Shown: one piece after another, positions 7,730 to 16,388 of the stretch | Layout of the letters: each line of letters opens with the position of its first letter | How positions within the stretch are numbered: position 1 is the stretch's first letter | Source of the DNA: CAVVAY01 sp963746465 | GTDB taxonomy: Bacteria; Actinomycetota; Actinomycetes; JACCUZ01 | Assembly: GCA_963746465.1 (NCBI GenBank) | Contig: CAVVAY010000005.1 | Span: forward strand, 992,001-1,056,000 | Length of the DNA stretch: 64,000 bases | Reading direction: 5' to 3' | The notes under the pieces: model-generated | What the model was told of the DNA's origin: nothing | Seen by the model: the letters and a program-made list of their open reading frames with translations, nothing else | Databases searched by the model: none | Translations under genes and position numbers: made by a program

Positions 7730-7772
7730 ACGGAAGGCTCAAGCCGGAGCAGGAACCCGCCGATTCCCTCTC

Positions 7773-7796
7773 TTGACATGACCCCATCAGGGGTCA
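7773..7796 (+). promoter_or_regulatory. TTGACA plus TGACCCC hairpin between pilD and pilM
   Basis: A perfect -35-like TTGACA (7773-7778) is followed at once by a 7-bp hairpin (TGACCCC-ATCA-GGGGTCA, 7779-7796). No good -10 is seen 17 bases on, so this may be an operator, a weak terminator or a promoter with a poor -10. Confidence 0.3.
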
Positions 7797-7833
7797 CCAC
7801 GCGGCATCAGCCGCCTCTGGGAGGGGAAGCGTC

Positions 7834-8898
7834 GTGGCAGTTCGATCCGCCATCGGTCTCGACATCGGGACCTCGGGCGTCCGCGCCGCCGAGCTCTCGT
7901 TCGGCAAGGACCGGGTCACACTCGAGAAGTTCGGCCAGGTGGCCCTTCCTGAAGGTGCCGTCCGGGACGGCGAGGTTGTCGACCCCGACAGCGTCGCCGC
8001 CGCCATCAAGCAGCTTTGGGCACACACGAAGTTCAGCAGCAAGAAGGTCGTCATCGGCGTCGCGAACCAGAAGGTCATCGTGCGCCAGGTGGACCTTCCC
8101 TGGCTGCCGGCCGACGAGCTGAAGGCCTCGCTGGCCTACCAGGTCCAGGACTTCGTCCCGATGCCGGTGGAGCAGGCGGTGCTGGACTTCCACCCGCTGG
8201 AGGAGCTCGCCGGCGACGGAGGCAGCCGCATCCTGCGGGGCCTGCTCGTCGCGGCCTCCCGAGACATGGTCAACGCCAGCCTCGAGGCGGTGCAGAAGGC
8301 CGGTCTCTCCCCGATCATGGTGGACCTCACCTCGTTCGCGGTGATCCGCTCGCTGGCAGACGCCGACCACCTCGGCATGGGCGCCGAGGTCGAGGCGCTG
8401 GTGGACGTGGGCGCCCGAGTCACCAACATCGTGGTGCACCAAGGCGGCGTCCCGCGTTTCGTGCGCATCCTGCTGATGGGCGGCCAGGACGTCACTGACG
8501 CCGTCGCCGAGCGGATGGGTGTGCCGCAGGAGCAGGCCGAGGCGATGAAGCAGCAGCTGGCTCTCGGCACTGCCGGCGACGGGATGGACGTCCAGGCGGC
8601 CGTCCGCGTCGTGGAGGCCGTCGGGGCGGCGTTCGTGGACGAGGTCCGCGGTTCCCTCGACTACTACCTGGCGTCGAGCGGCTCAGCGCCGATCTCGCGC
8701 CTCGTCCTCACTGGTGGGGGAGCACGCCTCGGCGGTCTGGCCCAGCGACTCCAGGTGACGACCCGGGTGCCGGTCCAGATCGGCACCCCCATGCACAGTC
8801 TGCAGGTGGGCCGGACCGGCCTGTCGCCCGAGCAGATCGCGTTCGTCGAGCCGCTGGCTGCAGTGCCGGTCGGTCTGGCCCTGGGAGTCGCATCATGA
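7834..8898 (+). CDS. pilM: Type IV pilus assembly protein PilM
   Basis: 354-aa cytoplasmic actin/FtsA-like ATP-binding protein of the pilus alignment complex; it binds the N-terminus of PilN. AIGLDIGTSGVRAAEL at residues 6-21 is the phosphate-1 motif of the actin fold, VDVGARVTNIVV near 192 the phosphate-2 region, and LTGGGARLGGL near 290 the adenosine motif. GTG 7834 is preceded by GGGAGGGG. It is the first gene of pilM-N-O-P, whose members overlap or nearly touch (ATGA with pilN). Confidence 0.94.
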   Translation: MAVRSAIGLDIGTSGVRAAELSFGKDRVTLEKFGQVALPEGAVRDGEVVDPDSVAAAIKQLWAHTKFSSKKVVIGVANQKVIVRQVDLPWLPADELKASLAYQVQDFVPMPVEQAVLDFHPLEELAGDGGSRILRGLLVAASRDMVNASLEAVQKAGLSPIMVDLTSFAVIRSLADADHLGMGAEVEALVDVGARVTNIVVHQGGVPRFVRILLMGGQDVTDAVAERMGVPQEQAEAMKQQLALGTAGDGMDVQAAVRVVEAVGAAFVDEVRGSLDYYLASSGSAPISRLVLTGGGARLGGLAQRLQVTTRVPVQIGTPMHSLQVGRTGLSPEQIAFVEPLAAVPVGLALGVAS

Positions 8899-9584
8899 AC
8901 ACCTTGACCACTGGTCGCGGCACCGAGCTGGTGACCCTTCCCCGTGTCAACCTGCTGCCGCCGGAGATCGAGCAGCGGAGGCGGTTCCGGAAGGTCCGCA
9001 CCGGACTCGGCGCCGGGGTACTCACGGCACTCGGCGTCGTCGCCGTGGGGGTGCTGGCCGCGAACGGCCAGGTCGCCGACGCGCAGGAGCAGCTCGACAC
9101 TCAGCAGGCCCGCGGGACGTCTCTGCAGGGCGAGGTGGCCAAGTACGACGAGGTGCCGCAGGTCTACGCCGAGGTCGATGCAGGCGAGGCCGAGCTCACC
9201 CAGGCCATGGGCCGGGAGATCCGCTGGTCGTACTTCCTGAACGACCTGAGCCTCAACACGCCGGGCAAGGTCTGGCTGACCCAGGTCGCCGTGACCCAGC
9301 AGGTCGACCCCGGAGCCACGACTGGAGCGCCGGTTGCCGGCGCCCCCAGTGGGTGGGGCACGACCGGCATCGGGACCGTGACCTTCCAGGGCAAGGGCTA
9401 CACGCACAACGACGTCGCCGCCTGGCTGAAGTCGCTGAACGGACGCCCGGGACTGGCCGACCCCTACTTCACCAAGTCGGCACAGGAGCAGATCGGGTCG
9501 GAGGACGCAGTCACGTTCGACAGCCAGGTCGTCGTCACCGAGGACCTGCTCTCCGGCCGCTACACCGACAAGGCGGGCAGCTGA
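8895..9584 (+). CDS. pilN: Type IV pilus alignment protein PilN
   Basis: 229-aa bitopic membrane protein. The cytoplasmic N-terminus contains PRVNLLPPEIE, the PilM-binding signature, followed by one membrane helix (residues about 38-58) and a periplasm-side coiled coil and ferredoxin-like domain. It pairs with PilO to form the ring linking the platform to the outer layers. Overlaps pilM by ATGA and is one base from pilO. Confidence 0.92.
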   Translation: MNTLTTGRGTELVTLPRVNLLPPEIEQRRRFRKVRTGLGAGVLTALGVVAVGVLAANGQVADAQEQLDTQQARGTSLQGEVAKYDEVPQVYAEVDAGEAELTQAMGREIRWSYFLNDLSLNTPGKVWLTQVAVTQQVDPGATTGAPVAGAPSGWGTTGIGTVTFQGKGYTHNDVAAWLKSLNGRPGLADPYFTKSAQEQIGSEDAVTFDSQVVVTEDLLSGRYTDKAGS

Positions 9585-9585
9585 C

Positions 9586-10305
9586 ATGACCGACATCCGC
9601 AAGCTGACGGCCCTGACCGTCGTGCTCGCCCTCGCGATCTTCGCGGCCGGCTGGTTCCTGCTGATCTCGCCCAAGCGCGGCGAGGCGGCCGAGCTCAAGT
9701 CGCAGGCCGTCACCCGCTCCGAGGCGAATTCCCGTCTCGAGCAGCAGATCCAGGTCCTCAAGGCGCAGCAGGAGGACCTGCCGCGGCAGCGAGCCCGGCT
9801 GGCCACCTTGCGCCGCCAGATCCCGGACAACCCGGCTCTGCCGTCCCTGATCCGTGATCTCACGGCCGCGGGGCGGAAGACCGGGGTCAGCCTGGACTCT
9901 CTGTCGCCGTCCGTCCCGGTGGCGCTGGTCGCCCCCGCGCTGGTGGCGCCGCCGGTGGCCCCCCCCGTTGAGGGGACCGAGACAACCACCGAGACCACCG
10001 ACACCGCGGCGCCCGCAGCGCCGGTAGCTCCGGCGGCACCCACAGCATCGCGGACGCTCTACCAGGTTCCGGTCGCCGTGAATGTCACCGGCACCTACTT
10101 CGAGCTCGAGCAGTTCCTCAACAAGATCGAGAACTTCCGGCGTTCCTTCCTGGTCAGTGGTTTCAGCCTCACGCCGAACCAGGCAACGGACACTCCGGAC
10201 AGCCTCACGATCGCCCTGACCGGCCGGGTGTTCCTCAGCCAGCAAGCGGCCGCCGCCACGACCACGACGCCGATCGCCGCTCCGGCGACGACGACCGGCG
10301 AGTAG
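9586..10305 (+). CDS. pilO: Type IV pilus alignment protein PilO
   Basis: 239 aa. Membrane helix at residues about 7-28, coiled coil 35-75 (ELKSQ...LEQQIQVLKAQQEDLP), then a Pro/Ala/Thr linker (about 115-150) and a PilO fold (VPVAVNVTGTYFELEQFLNKIENF) that matches the family well. It dimerises with PilN on the outer face of the membrane. The Ala/Pro/Thr linker and tail are longer than in Gram-negatives, possibly spanning a thicker wall. Confidence 0.92.
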   Translation: MTDIRKLTALTVVLALAIFAAGWFLLISPKRGEAAELKSQAVTRSEANSRLEQQIQVLKAQQEDLPRQRARLATLRRQIPDNPALPSLIRDLTAAGRKTGVSLDSLSPSVPVALVAPALVAPPVAPPVEGTETTTETTDTAAPAAPVAPAAPTASRTLYQVPVAVNVTGTYFELEQFLNKIENFRRSFLVSGFSLTPNQATDTPDSLTIALTGRVFLSQQAAAATTTTPIAAPATTTGE

Positions 10306-10315
10306 GAGTCACGCC

Positions 10316-10972
10316 ATGACTGAGACGAGCATTCCCTTCGACAGCAGCCTGGCGCCGGCACCCGAGCCTGCGCACGACAGCGCCCCGTCCTCTCCGGACA
10401 GGTCCCGTCTGCTCCTCCTCGGGGCAGTAGCCGGTGTGGTGCTGCTGGGCATCCTGGCGTACTTCCTGTTCTTCGCTGGCGGCGACGAGACCCCGGCTGC
10501 CGACGCGCCGTCGACGCCGGTGGCCCCTGCGCAGCCGACCGAGGCCGCCGAGCCTCCGGCGGCCGCGCCGCAGCAGCGGCTGAACGCCAAGTCGTTCGGG
10601 CGCGACCCGTTCAAGGCGCTCATCGTCGCGGCGCCGGCCGTGGAGGCTCCCGTCGTGGACCCGAACGTGACGTCGCCGACGACCACGGACACCACGACGA
10701 CCGACAGCACCTCGTCGGGGTCGACCGGCAACACGGACAGCACCAACAGCCCGTCCGCCACCTCACCGCACACGTTCCGCGTCCTGAGCGTGGCGCCGGA
10801 CAACAGCACGATCACCGTCAAGGTCGACGGCAAGCGCTACGACAACCTGCGCGCCGGCGAGGTGTTCGCCAGCTTCTTCAAGGTGCGTCTGATCAGTGGC
10901 TCGGTCAACTCGTTCCAGTACGGCGAGGAGCGGTTCAACGTCCTGGGGAACAAGCGACTCACCATCGCCTGA
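10316..10972 (+). CDS. PilP-like pilus accessory protein
   Basis: 218-aa bitopic protein. The cytoplasmic Pro/Ala-rich head is followed by one membrane helix (LLLLGAVAGVVLLGILAYFLFF, residues about 32-53), a Thr/Ser/Asp-rich linker, and a small beta domain (FRVLSVAPDNSTITVKVDGKRY). GRDPFKAL before the linker resembles the RDPF motif of PilP, and its position after pilO supports this. There is no lipobox, so it is not a lipoprotein like Gram-negative PilP. AGGAG lies shortly before ATG 10316. Last gene of the pilus operon, followed by a terminator. Confidence 0.7.
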   Translation: MTETSIPFDSSLAPAPEPAHDSAPSSPDRSRLLLLGAVAGVVLLGILAYFLFFAGGDETPAADAPSTPVAPAQPTEAAEPPAAAPQQRLNAKSFGRDPFKALIVAAPAVEAPVVDPNVTSPTTTDTTTTDSTSSGSTGNTDSTNSPSATSPHTFRVLSVAPDNSTITVKVDGKRYDNLRAGEVFASFFKVRLISGSVNSFQYGEERFNVLGNKRLTIA

Positions 10973-10987
10973 TCCTCGGTCGCACGA

Positions 10988-11022
10988 CTGGTGGCCTGCC
11001 CGGACTCCGGGCAGGCCACCAG
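10988..11022 (+). terminator. Terminator closing the pilus operon
   Basis: Perfect 16-bp stem (10988-11003 with 11007-11022) and ACT loop, 15 bases after the PilP-like stop. It separates the pilus and aromatic pathways. Confidence 0.85.
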
Positions 11023-11053
11023 TGCGTCCGGCTCCGTCTGCGAGGATCGCAGC

Positions 11054-12235
11054 ATGCTGCGCTGGCTGACCGCGGGGGAGTCGCACGGCCCCGCCCTGCT
11101 CGCCACGCTGGAGGGGCTGCCCGCCGGGGTCGCCGTCACCACCGACGTCCTGGCCGCCGCCCTCGCCCGGCGTCGGCTCGGCCACGGCCGTGGCGCCCGG
11201 ATGACCTTCGAGCGCGACGACGTCGAGCTGCTCGGGGGCGTGCGGCACGGGCTCACCCAGGGGGGCCCCGTCGCCGTCCGGGTCGGCAACACCGAGTGGC
11301 CGAAATGGCAGCAGGTCATGAGCGCAGACCCGGTACCGGAGGAGACCCTGGCCGGCCTCGCGCGCAACGCCCCGCTGACCCGACCCCGACCGGGGCACGC
11401 CGACCTCGCCGGCATGCAGAAGTACGACTTCGACGACGCGCGTCCGGTGCTCGAACGTGCCAGCGCCCGGGAGACAGCGGCCCGGGTGGCTCTGGGCGCC
11501 GTGGCCCAGGCGTTCCTCGACCAGGCCGTCGGCGCCCGGCTGGTCTCCCACGTCGTCGCCATCGGCGGCGCGACGGCACCGGACGGCGAGTGGCCCGTTC
11601 CGGACGATGTCGCGCGGCTGGACGCCGACCCGGTCCGCTGCCTCGACCCGGCCGCGGGTGCCGCCATGGTGGCCGAGATCGAGGCGGCGCAGAAGGACGG
11701 TGACACCCTCGGCGGCGTGGTGGAGGTGCTCGCCTACGGTCTGCCGCCGGGGCTCGGCAGCCACGTCCACTGGGACCGGCGGCTGGACTCCCGGCTGGCC
11801 GGTGCGCTGATGGGCATCCAGGCGATCAAGGGCGTGGCCCTGGGCGACGGCTTCGACAGCGCGGCGCGGCGCGGGTCGCAGGCCCATGACGAGATCGAGC
11901 GGGGTTCCGACGGTGCGCTGCACCGGCGCACCGCGCGGTCCGGCGGGGTCGAGGGCGGCATGACGACCGGCGAGCCGCTGCGCGTGCGAGCGGCGATGAA
12001 GCCGATCTCGACGGTCCCCCGGGCGTTGGACACCGTCGACGTCGCCACCGGCGAACCGGCCCGCGCGATCAGCCAGCGCAGCGACGTGTGCGCGGTGCCG
12101 GCGGCCGGCATCGTCGCGGAGGCGATGGTGGCACTGGTCCTGGCCGATGCTGTCCTGGAGAAGTTCGGCGGGGACTCGGTGGCCGAGACCGCACGCAACG
12201 CCGCGGGCTACCTCGCCCACCTGCGGGTGACCTGA
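11054..12235 (+). CDS. aroC: Chorismate synthase
   Basis: 393 aa, normal length. Converts 5-enolpyruvylshikimate-3-phosphate to chorismate using reduced FMN. MLRWLTAGESHGPALLATLEG is the family N-terminus (GESHG), RPGHADLAGMQKYDF matches the second signature, and VEGGMTTGEPLRVRAAMKP near the C-terminus matches the third. ATG 11054 follows GAGGA by seven bases; an in-frame extension to 10991 would run through the terminator. First gene of aroC-K-B-Q, all stop-to-start coupled. Confidence 0.97.
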   Translation: MLRWLTAGESHGPALLATLEGLPAGVAVTTDVLAAALARRRLGHGRGARMTFERDDVELLGGVRHGLTQGGPVAVRVGNTEWPKWQQVMSADPVPEETLAGLARNAPLTRPRPGHADLAGMQKYDFDDARPVLERASARETAARVALGAVAQAFLDQAVGARLVSHVVAIGGATAPDGEWPVPDDVARLDADPVRCLDPAAGAAMVAEIEAAQKDGDTLGGVVEVLAYGLPPGLGSHVHWDRRLDSRLAGALMGIQAIKGVALGDGFDSAARRGSQAHDEIERGSDGALHRRTARSGGVEGGMTTGEPLRVRAAMKPISTVPRALDTVDVATGEPARAISQRSDVCAVPAAGIVAEAMVALVLADAVLEKFGGDSVAETARNAAGYLAHLRVT

Positions 12236-12739
12236 GTGGCCCCGGTCGTCGTGCTGGTGGGACCACCGGGGTCCGGCAAGTCCGTGACGGCCCGGGCCGT
12301 GGCCGACCGGATCGGTGTGGCGTCCCGTGACACCGACCATGACGTCGAGGTGACGACGGGCAGCCGCATCGCCGACCTCTTCGTCGAGCACGGCGAGGAG
12401 CACTTCCGGGATCTCGAGCGGGGCGCGGTCGCAGCTGCGCTCGTCGAGCACGACGGCGTGCTCGCCGTCGGAGGCGGCGCCGTGCTCGACCCCGGTACCC
12501 GTGACCTGCTGGCCGGCCGCACGGTCGTCTTCCTCGACGTCGGCATCAAGGACGCCGCGCGGCGGATCGGCCTGAACCGGGACCGGCCGCTGCTGCTGGG
12601 GAACCCGAGGGCGCAGTGGATCAGGTTGATGGAGGCCCGCCGCCCGCTGTACGAGGCGGTCGCTTCGGTGACCGTGCCGACCGACGGCCGTACGCCGGAC
12701 GAGGTCGCCGACGAGATCGTGCGCAGGACCGGGCTGTGA
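12236..12739 (+). CDS. aroK: Shikimate kinase
   Basis: 167-aa cytoplasmic kinase that phosphorylates shikimate at O3. P-loop GPPGSGKS at residues 9-16; DTDHDVE at about 33-39 is the shikimate-binding Asp region; GGGAVLDP near 80 is the second substrate motif; RDRPLL with Arg at about 117 is the lid. GTG 12236 begins directly after the aroC stop and its own stop overlaps aroB. Confidence 0.96.
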   Translation: MAPVVVLVGPPGSGKSVTARAVADRIGVASRDTDHDVEVTTGSRIADLFVEHGEEHFRDLERGAVAAALVEHDGVLAVGGGAVLDPGTRDLLAGRTVVFLDVGIKDAARRIGLNRDRPLLLGNPRAQWIRLMEARRPLYEAVASVTVPTDGRTPDEVADEIVRRTGL

Positions 12740-13815
12740 CCGGGCCCACGACGATCTCGGTCGCCGGCGAGACGGCGTACGACGTGGTCGTCGGCGAGCA
12801 CCTCCTCGACCAGCTCAGCAGCCTGGTGGGCGCGGCCGCCGAACAGGTGCTGGTCGTGCACCCTGGCTCGCTGGCCGACCTCGCTGCTGAGGTGGAACGG
12901 CAGCTGCTCGCCGCCGGCAAGGCGGTGGTGCTTGCCGCCGTCCCGGACGGTGAAGCAGCCAAGACCCTGGAGGGCGCCGCGGCCCTGTGGTCGCTGCTCG
13001 GCCGGCGTGCCTTCACCCGCAGCGACGTCGTCGTGGGCCTGGGCGGCGGAGCCGCCACCGACCTCGCGGGCTATGTGGCGGCGGGCTGGTTGCGGGGAGT
13101 TCGGGTGGTGCAGGTGCCGACCACCCTGCTCGGCATGGTCGACGCCGCCGTGGGTGGCAAGACCGGCGTCAACACGGCCGAGGGCAAGAACCTGGTCGGT
13201 GCCTTCCATCCGCCGGCGGGCGTTCTTTGCGACCTCTCCGTCCTCGCGACGCTGCCCGCCGCGGAGCTGGTCAGCGGGATGGCCGAGGTGGTCAAGGCCG
13301 GGCTGGTGGCCGACCCGCACATCCTCGAGGTGGTCGAGGAGGTGTCCGGGCGGGTGCTCGAGCCCGGGTCCGCGGCCCTGCGCGAGGTGGTGGAGCGCTC
13401 GATCCGGGTGAAGGCCGAGGTGGTGTCCCAGGATCTGCGCGAGTCCGGCCGGCGCGAGATCCTCAACTACGGGCACACCCTCGGGCACGCGATCGAGAAG
13501 GTCGAGGACTTCCGGTGGCGGCACGGCGAGGCCGTGTCGGTCGGACTTGTCTTCGCTGCGGAGCTGGCTCATGCGGTCGGCCGGCTGGGCGCCGACGACG
13601 TGGCGCGGCACCGCGACCTGCTCGGCGGGCTCGGGCTGCCCGTCGCCTACGACGGCTCCCGGTGGCCCGAGCTGCTGACTGCCATGCGGGTGGACAAGAA
13701 GGCCCGCGGCGCCGTGCTGCGGTTCGTCGTCCTGGACGGCATCGGCCGGCCGGGCCGGCTGGACGGTCCTGCCGAGGACCTGTTGGCCGACGTGTTCGGG
13801 AAGGTGTCATCGTGA
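12736..13815 (+). CDS. aroB: 3-dehydroquinate synthase
   Basis: 359 aa. NAD- and zinc-dependent cyclisation of DAHP to 3-dehydroquinate. The NAD loop GLGGGAATDLAGYVAA and PTTLLGMVDAAVGGKTGVN are diagnostic; metal ligands Glu in MAEVVKAGL and His in NYGHTLGHAIEK are present. GTG 12736 overlaps the aroK stop; the longer frame upstream is a shadow of aroK. Second enzyme of the shikimate pathway, next to three other steps of the same pathway. Confidence 0.97.
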   Translation: MTGPTTISVAGETAYDVVVGEHLLDQLSSLVGAAAEQVLVVHPGSLADLAAEVERQLLAAGKAVVLAAVPDGEAAKTLEGAAALWSLLGRRAFTRSDVVVGLGGGAATDLAGYVAAGWLRGVRVVQVPTTLLGMVDAAVGGKTGVNTAEGKNLVGAFHPPAGVLCDLSVLATLPAAELVSGMAEVVKAGLVADPHILEVVEEVSGRVLEPGSAALREVVERSIRVKAEVVSQDLRESGRREILNYGHTLGHAIEKVEDFRWRHGEAVSVGLVFAAELAHAVGRLGADDVARHRDLLGGLGLPVAYDGSRWPELLTAMRVDKKARGAVLRFVVLDGIGRPGRLDGPAEDLLADVFGKVSS

Positions 13816-14249
13816 CCGACGTCCTGGTGCTGAACGGCCCCAACCTCGGCCGGCTCGGTTCGCGCGAGCCCGAGGTCTACGGCAGCGCGACCCACGACGA
13901 CCTGGTTGCCGCGTGCACGGCGGCCGGTGCCGAGCTGGGCCTCGAGGTCGAGGTGCGGCAGACCGACGACGAGGCCGAGCTGGTGCGATGGCTGCACGAG
14001 GCAGCGGACACTTCCACGGCCGTCGTGCTCAACCCGGCCGCGTTCACGCACTACTCCTACGCGGTGCGGGACGCCTGCGCCGCGCTGACCGCGCCGCTGG
14101 TCGAGGTCCACCTGTCGAACCCGGCGGCCCGGGAGGCGTTCCGGCACACGTCGGTGGTCGCCGGCGTCGCCACCGGCTCCATCACCGGTTTCGGCGTCGA
14201 CTCCTACCGGCTGGCGCTGCGGGCGATCGCTGCGGCCACGGCAAATTAG
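13812..14249 (+). CDS. aroQ: 3-dehydroquinate dehydratase, type II
   Basis: 145-aa dodecameric type II enzyme. LVLNGPNLGRLGSREPEVYG is the family N-terminus with the catalytic Tyr, LNPAAFTHYSYAVRDA holds the Asn/His active-site segment (usually NPGAYTHTS), and VEVHLSNPAAREAFRHTS is the third motif. Start GTG 13812 overlaps the aroB stop. It lacks the type I Schiff-base lysine, as expected. Confidence 0.96.
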   Translation: MTDVLVLNGPNLGRLGSREPEVYGSATHDDLVAACTAAGAELGLEVEVRQTDDEAELVRWLHEAADTSTAVVLNPAAFTHYSYAVRDACAALTAPLVEVHLSNPAAREAFRHTSVVAGVATGSITGFGVDSYRLALRAIAAATAN

Positions 14250-14252
14250 GGT
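14247..14252 (+). promoter_or_regulatory. Leaderless -10 box of the M24 peptidase gene
   Basis: TAGGGT ends seven bases before GTG 14260, the spacing expected if transcription starts on the start codon. It overlaps the aroQ stop codon. Confidence 0.5.
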
Positions 14253-14259
14253 GGCGCCA

Positions 14260-15339
14260 GTGCCCCAGACCCACGCCGACCGGCGCGAACGCCTGCGCGA
14301 GCTGGTCCGGGCGGTCGGGGCCGAGGCGGCTCTGGTCACCCGACTCGTCAACGTGCGGTACCTGACCGGCTTCACCGGGTCGAACGCCGCGCTGCTCGTC
14401 ACGGATCGCGACGACGTGCTGGCCACCGACGGCCGCTACGTCACCCAGGCCGGCCAGGAGTCGCCCGGGCTCGAGCTGCTGGTCGACCGCGAGTGCGCGA
14501 CCGGCCTGACCGCTCGGGCCGGGCGCAAGGGTCTGGGCCGGCTAGCCTTCGAGGCGCACGACGTGACCGTCGAGGGCCACGCGACGCTGCAGGACGTCGA
14601 CGGTGCGCCGGAGCTGGTTCCGCTCGGGCACGCGGTGGAGACGTTGCGCACGGTCAAGGACGACACCGAGCTCGCGTTGCTGCGGGAGGCCTGCTCCATC
14701 GGCGACCTCGCCCTGCGCGAGACGCTGGGACGCACTGCACCGGGGCAGACCGAGCGGGAGGTCGCCCGCCGGCTGGAGGCGGCCATGGTGGAGCTGGGGG
14801 CAGACGGCATCGCGTTCGAGACCATCGTCGCGGCCGGGCCGAACAGCGCCATCCCGCACCACCGACCGACCGACCGTGAGATCGTCCGCGGCGACCTGCT
14901 CAAGATCGACTTCGGCGCGAGGTACGGCGGCTACCACGCCGACTGCACCCGGACGGTCGTCGTGGGACGCGAGCCTGAGGACTGGCAGCGGGAGATCTAC
15001 GACGTCGTCCGCCGCGCCCAGCGGGCCGGTCGGCACGCCCTGGCGGTCGGCACCGACGTCCGGGACGTGGACGCCGCGGCGCGCGCCGTGGTGGTCGCCG
15101 CGGGCTACGGGGAGCAGTTCCCGCACGGACTTGGCCACGGGGTCGGCCTGGAGATCCACGAGGCACCGCTGATCGGGGCGCTGGCCGACGGTAGACTCGC
15201 TGCCCGCACACCGGTCACCGTCGAGCCCGGGGTCTACCTTCCCGGCCGCGGAGGCGTCCGCATCGAGGACACCCTCGTCGTGGACGAGGGCGTACCGGAG
15301 CTGCTGACGACGACCTCCAAGGACCTCCTGGTCCTCTGA
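14260..15339 (+). CDS. M24 family Xaa-Pro aminopeptidase/dipeptidase
   Basis: 359-aa cytosolic metallopeptidase releasing residues next to proline. The N-terminal creatinase-like domain (YLTGFTGSNAALLVT) is followed by the pita-bread domain with the five metal ligands in family order: Asp in DFGARYGGYHADCTRT (two Asp), His in HGLGHGVGLEIHE, Glu in VTVEPGVYLPG and Glu in GVRIEDT. Start GTG 14260 fits the -10 box at 14247; GTG 14251 in the same frame lies inside that box. The gene sits before efp, a common actinobacterial order, and both concern proline-containing peptides. Confidence 0.9.
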   Translation: MPQTHADRRERLRELVRAVGAEAALVTRLVNVRYLTGFTGSNAALLVTDRDDVLATDGRYVTQAGQESPGLELLVDRECATGLTARAGRKGLGRLAFEAHDVTVEGHATLQDVDGAPELVPLGHAVETLRTVKDDTELALLREACSIGDLALRETLGRTAPGQTEREVARRLEAAMVELGADGIAFETIVAAGPNSAIPHHRPTDREIVRGDLLKIDFGARYGGYHADCTRTVVVGREPEDWQREIYDVVRRAQRAGRHALAVGTDVRDVDAAARAVVVAAGYGEQFPHGLGHGVGLEIHEAPLIGALADGRLAARTPVTVEPGVYLPGRGGVRIEDTLVVDEGVPELLTTTSKDLLVL

Positions 15340-15382
15340 CCTGCCTGACCACCGACTCTGCACGCACGACGAAGGACTGACC

Positions 15383-15949
15383 GTGGCGACGACGAACGAC
15401 TTGAAGAACGGCCTGGTGCTCAACCTGGACGGCCAGCTGTGGTCGGTCGTGGAGTTCCAGCACGTCAAGCCCGGCAAGGGCGGCGCGTTCGTGCGCACCA
15501 AGCTGAAGAACGTGCTGTCCGGCAAGGTCGTCGACAAGACCTTCAACGCCGGCACCAAGGTGGACACCGCGGTCGTCGACAAGCGGGACATGCAGTACCT
15601 CTACAAGGAGGGCACCGACTTCGTGTTCATGGACTCGCAGACCTACGACCAGATCCACGTGCCGGCCGACACGGTGGGTGACCGGGCCGGCTTCATGCTG
15701 GAGAACCAGGACGCCGTCGTGGCTCTGCACGAGGGCACGGCGCTGTACGTCGAGCTGCCCGCGGCGGTCGAGCTGGCCATCTCCTACACCGAGCCGGGGA
15801 TGCAGGGCGACCGGTCGACCGGTGGCACCAAGCCGGCCACCCTCGAGACCGGCGCCGAGATCGCGGTCCCGCTCTTCATCACCACCGGCGAGAAGGTCAA
15901 GGTCGACACCCGCGACGGCAGCTACCTGGGCCGGGTCACCGGTTCATGA
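15383..15949 (+). CDS. efp: Translation elongation factor P
   Basis: 188-aa three-domain tRNA mimic that rescues ribosomes stalled on polyproline. Domain I has the tip loop HVKPGKGGAFVR with Lys32, the residue modified in some bacteria; no modification enzymes are seen here. Domain II/III show the EF-P signature ITTGEKVKVDTRDGSYLGR at the C-terminus. GAAGGA lies six bases before GTG 15383. Pro-rich products nearby (PilO, PilP-like) are plausible clients, by inference. Confidence 0.97.
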   Translation: MATTNDLKNGLVLNLDGQLWSVVEFQHVKPGKGGAFVRTKLKNVLSGKVVDKTFNAGTKVDTAVVDKRDMQYLYKEGTDFVFMDSQTYDQIHVPADTVGDRAGFMLENQDAVVALHEGTALYVELPAAVELAISYTEPGMQGDRSTGGTKPATLETGAEIAVPLFITTGEKVKVDTRDGSYLGRVTGS

Positions 15950-15962
15950 GCCCGGTCTGCTG

Positions 15963-16388
15963 ATGTCGGCGCGGAGCAAGGCACGCAAGCGTGCGCTCGA
16001 CGTGCTCTTCGAGTCCGAGCAGCGTGGCGCGAGCGCCCTGGAGACCCTTGCCGGGCGGCTGGCTGCCGCGGACCCGCCGGTGGGGGAGTTCACCGTCGAG
16101 CTGGTCGAGGGCGTCGTGGCCCACCGGGACCGCATCGACGAGCTGCTCACGACGTACTCCCAGGGCTGGTCCCTGGACCGGATGCCCGCCGTCGACCGGG
16201 CGATCCTCCGGCTGGGCACCTTCGAGCTGCTCTGGCGGGGCGACGTCCCGGACGCCGTGGTGATCGACCAGGCCGTCGAGCTCGCCCGGTCGCTGTCCAC
16301 CGACGACTCGCCGGCCTTCGTCAACGGGCTGCTCGGCCGGCTGCTCGAGCTCAAGCCGAGCCTGGCTCCGCAACAGCCGCACGGCTAG
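15963..16388 (+). CDS. nusB: Transcription antitermination factor NusB
   Basis: 141-aa all-helical RNA-binding protein acting with NusE on boxA of rRNA operons. SARSKARKRALDVLFESEQRG is the Arg-rich N-terminal helix; AVDRAILRLGTFELLW and VVIDQAVELAR...FVNGLLGRL are conserved helices. ATG 15963 is the only good start; the upstream frame is a shadow of efp. It converges on bldD, the two stops sharing the palindrome CTAG at 16385-16388. Confidence 0.95.
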   Translation: MSARSKARKRALDVLFESEQRGASALETLAGRLAAADPPVGEFTVELVEGVVAHRDRIDELLTTYSQGWSLDRMPAVDRAILRLGTFELLWRGDVPDAVVIDQAVELARSLSTDDSPAFVNGLLGRLLELKPSLAPQQPHG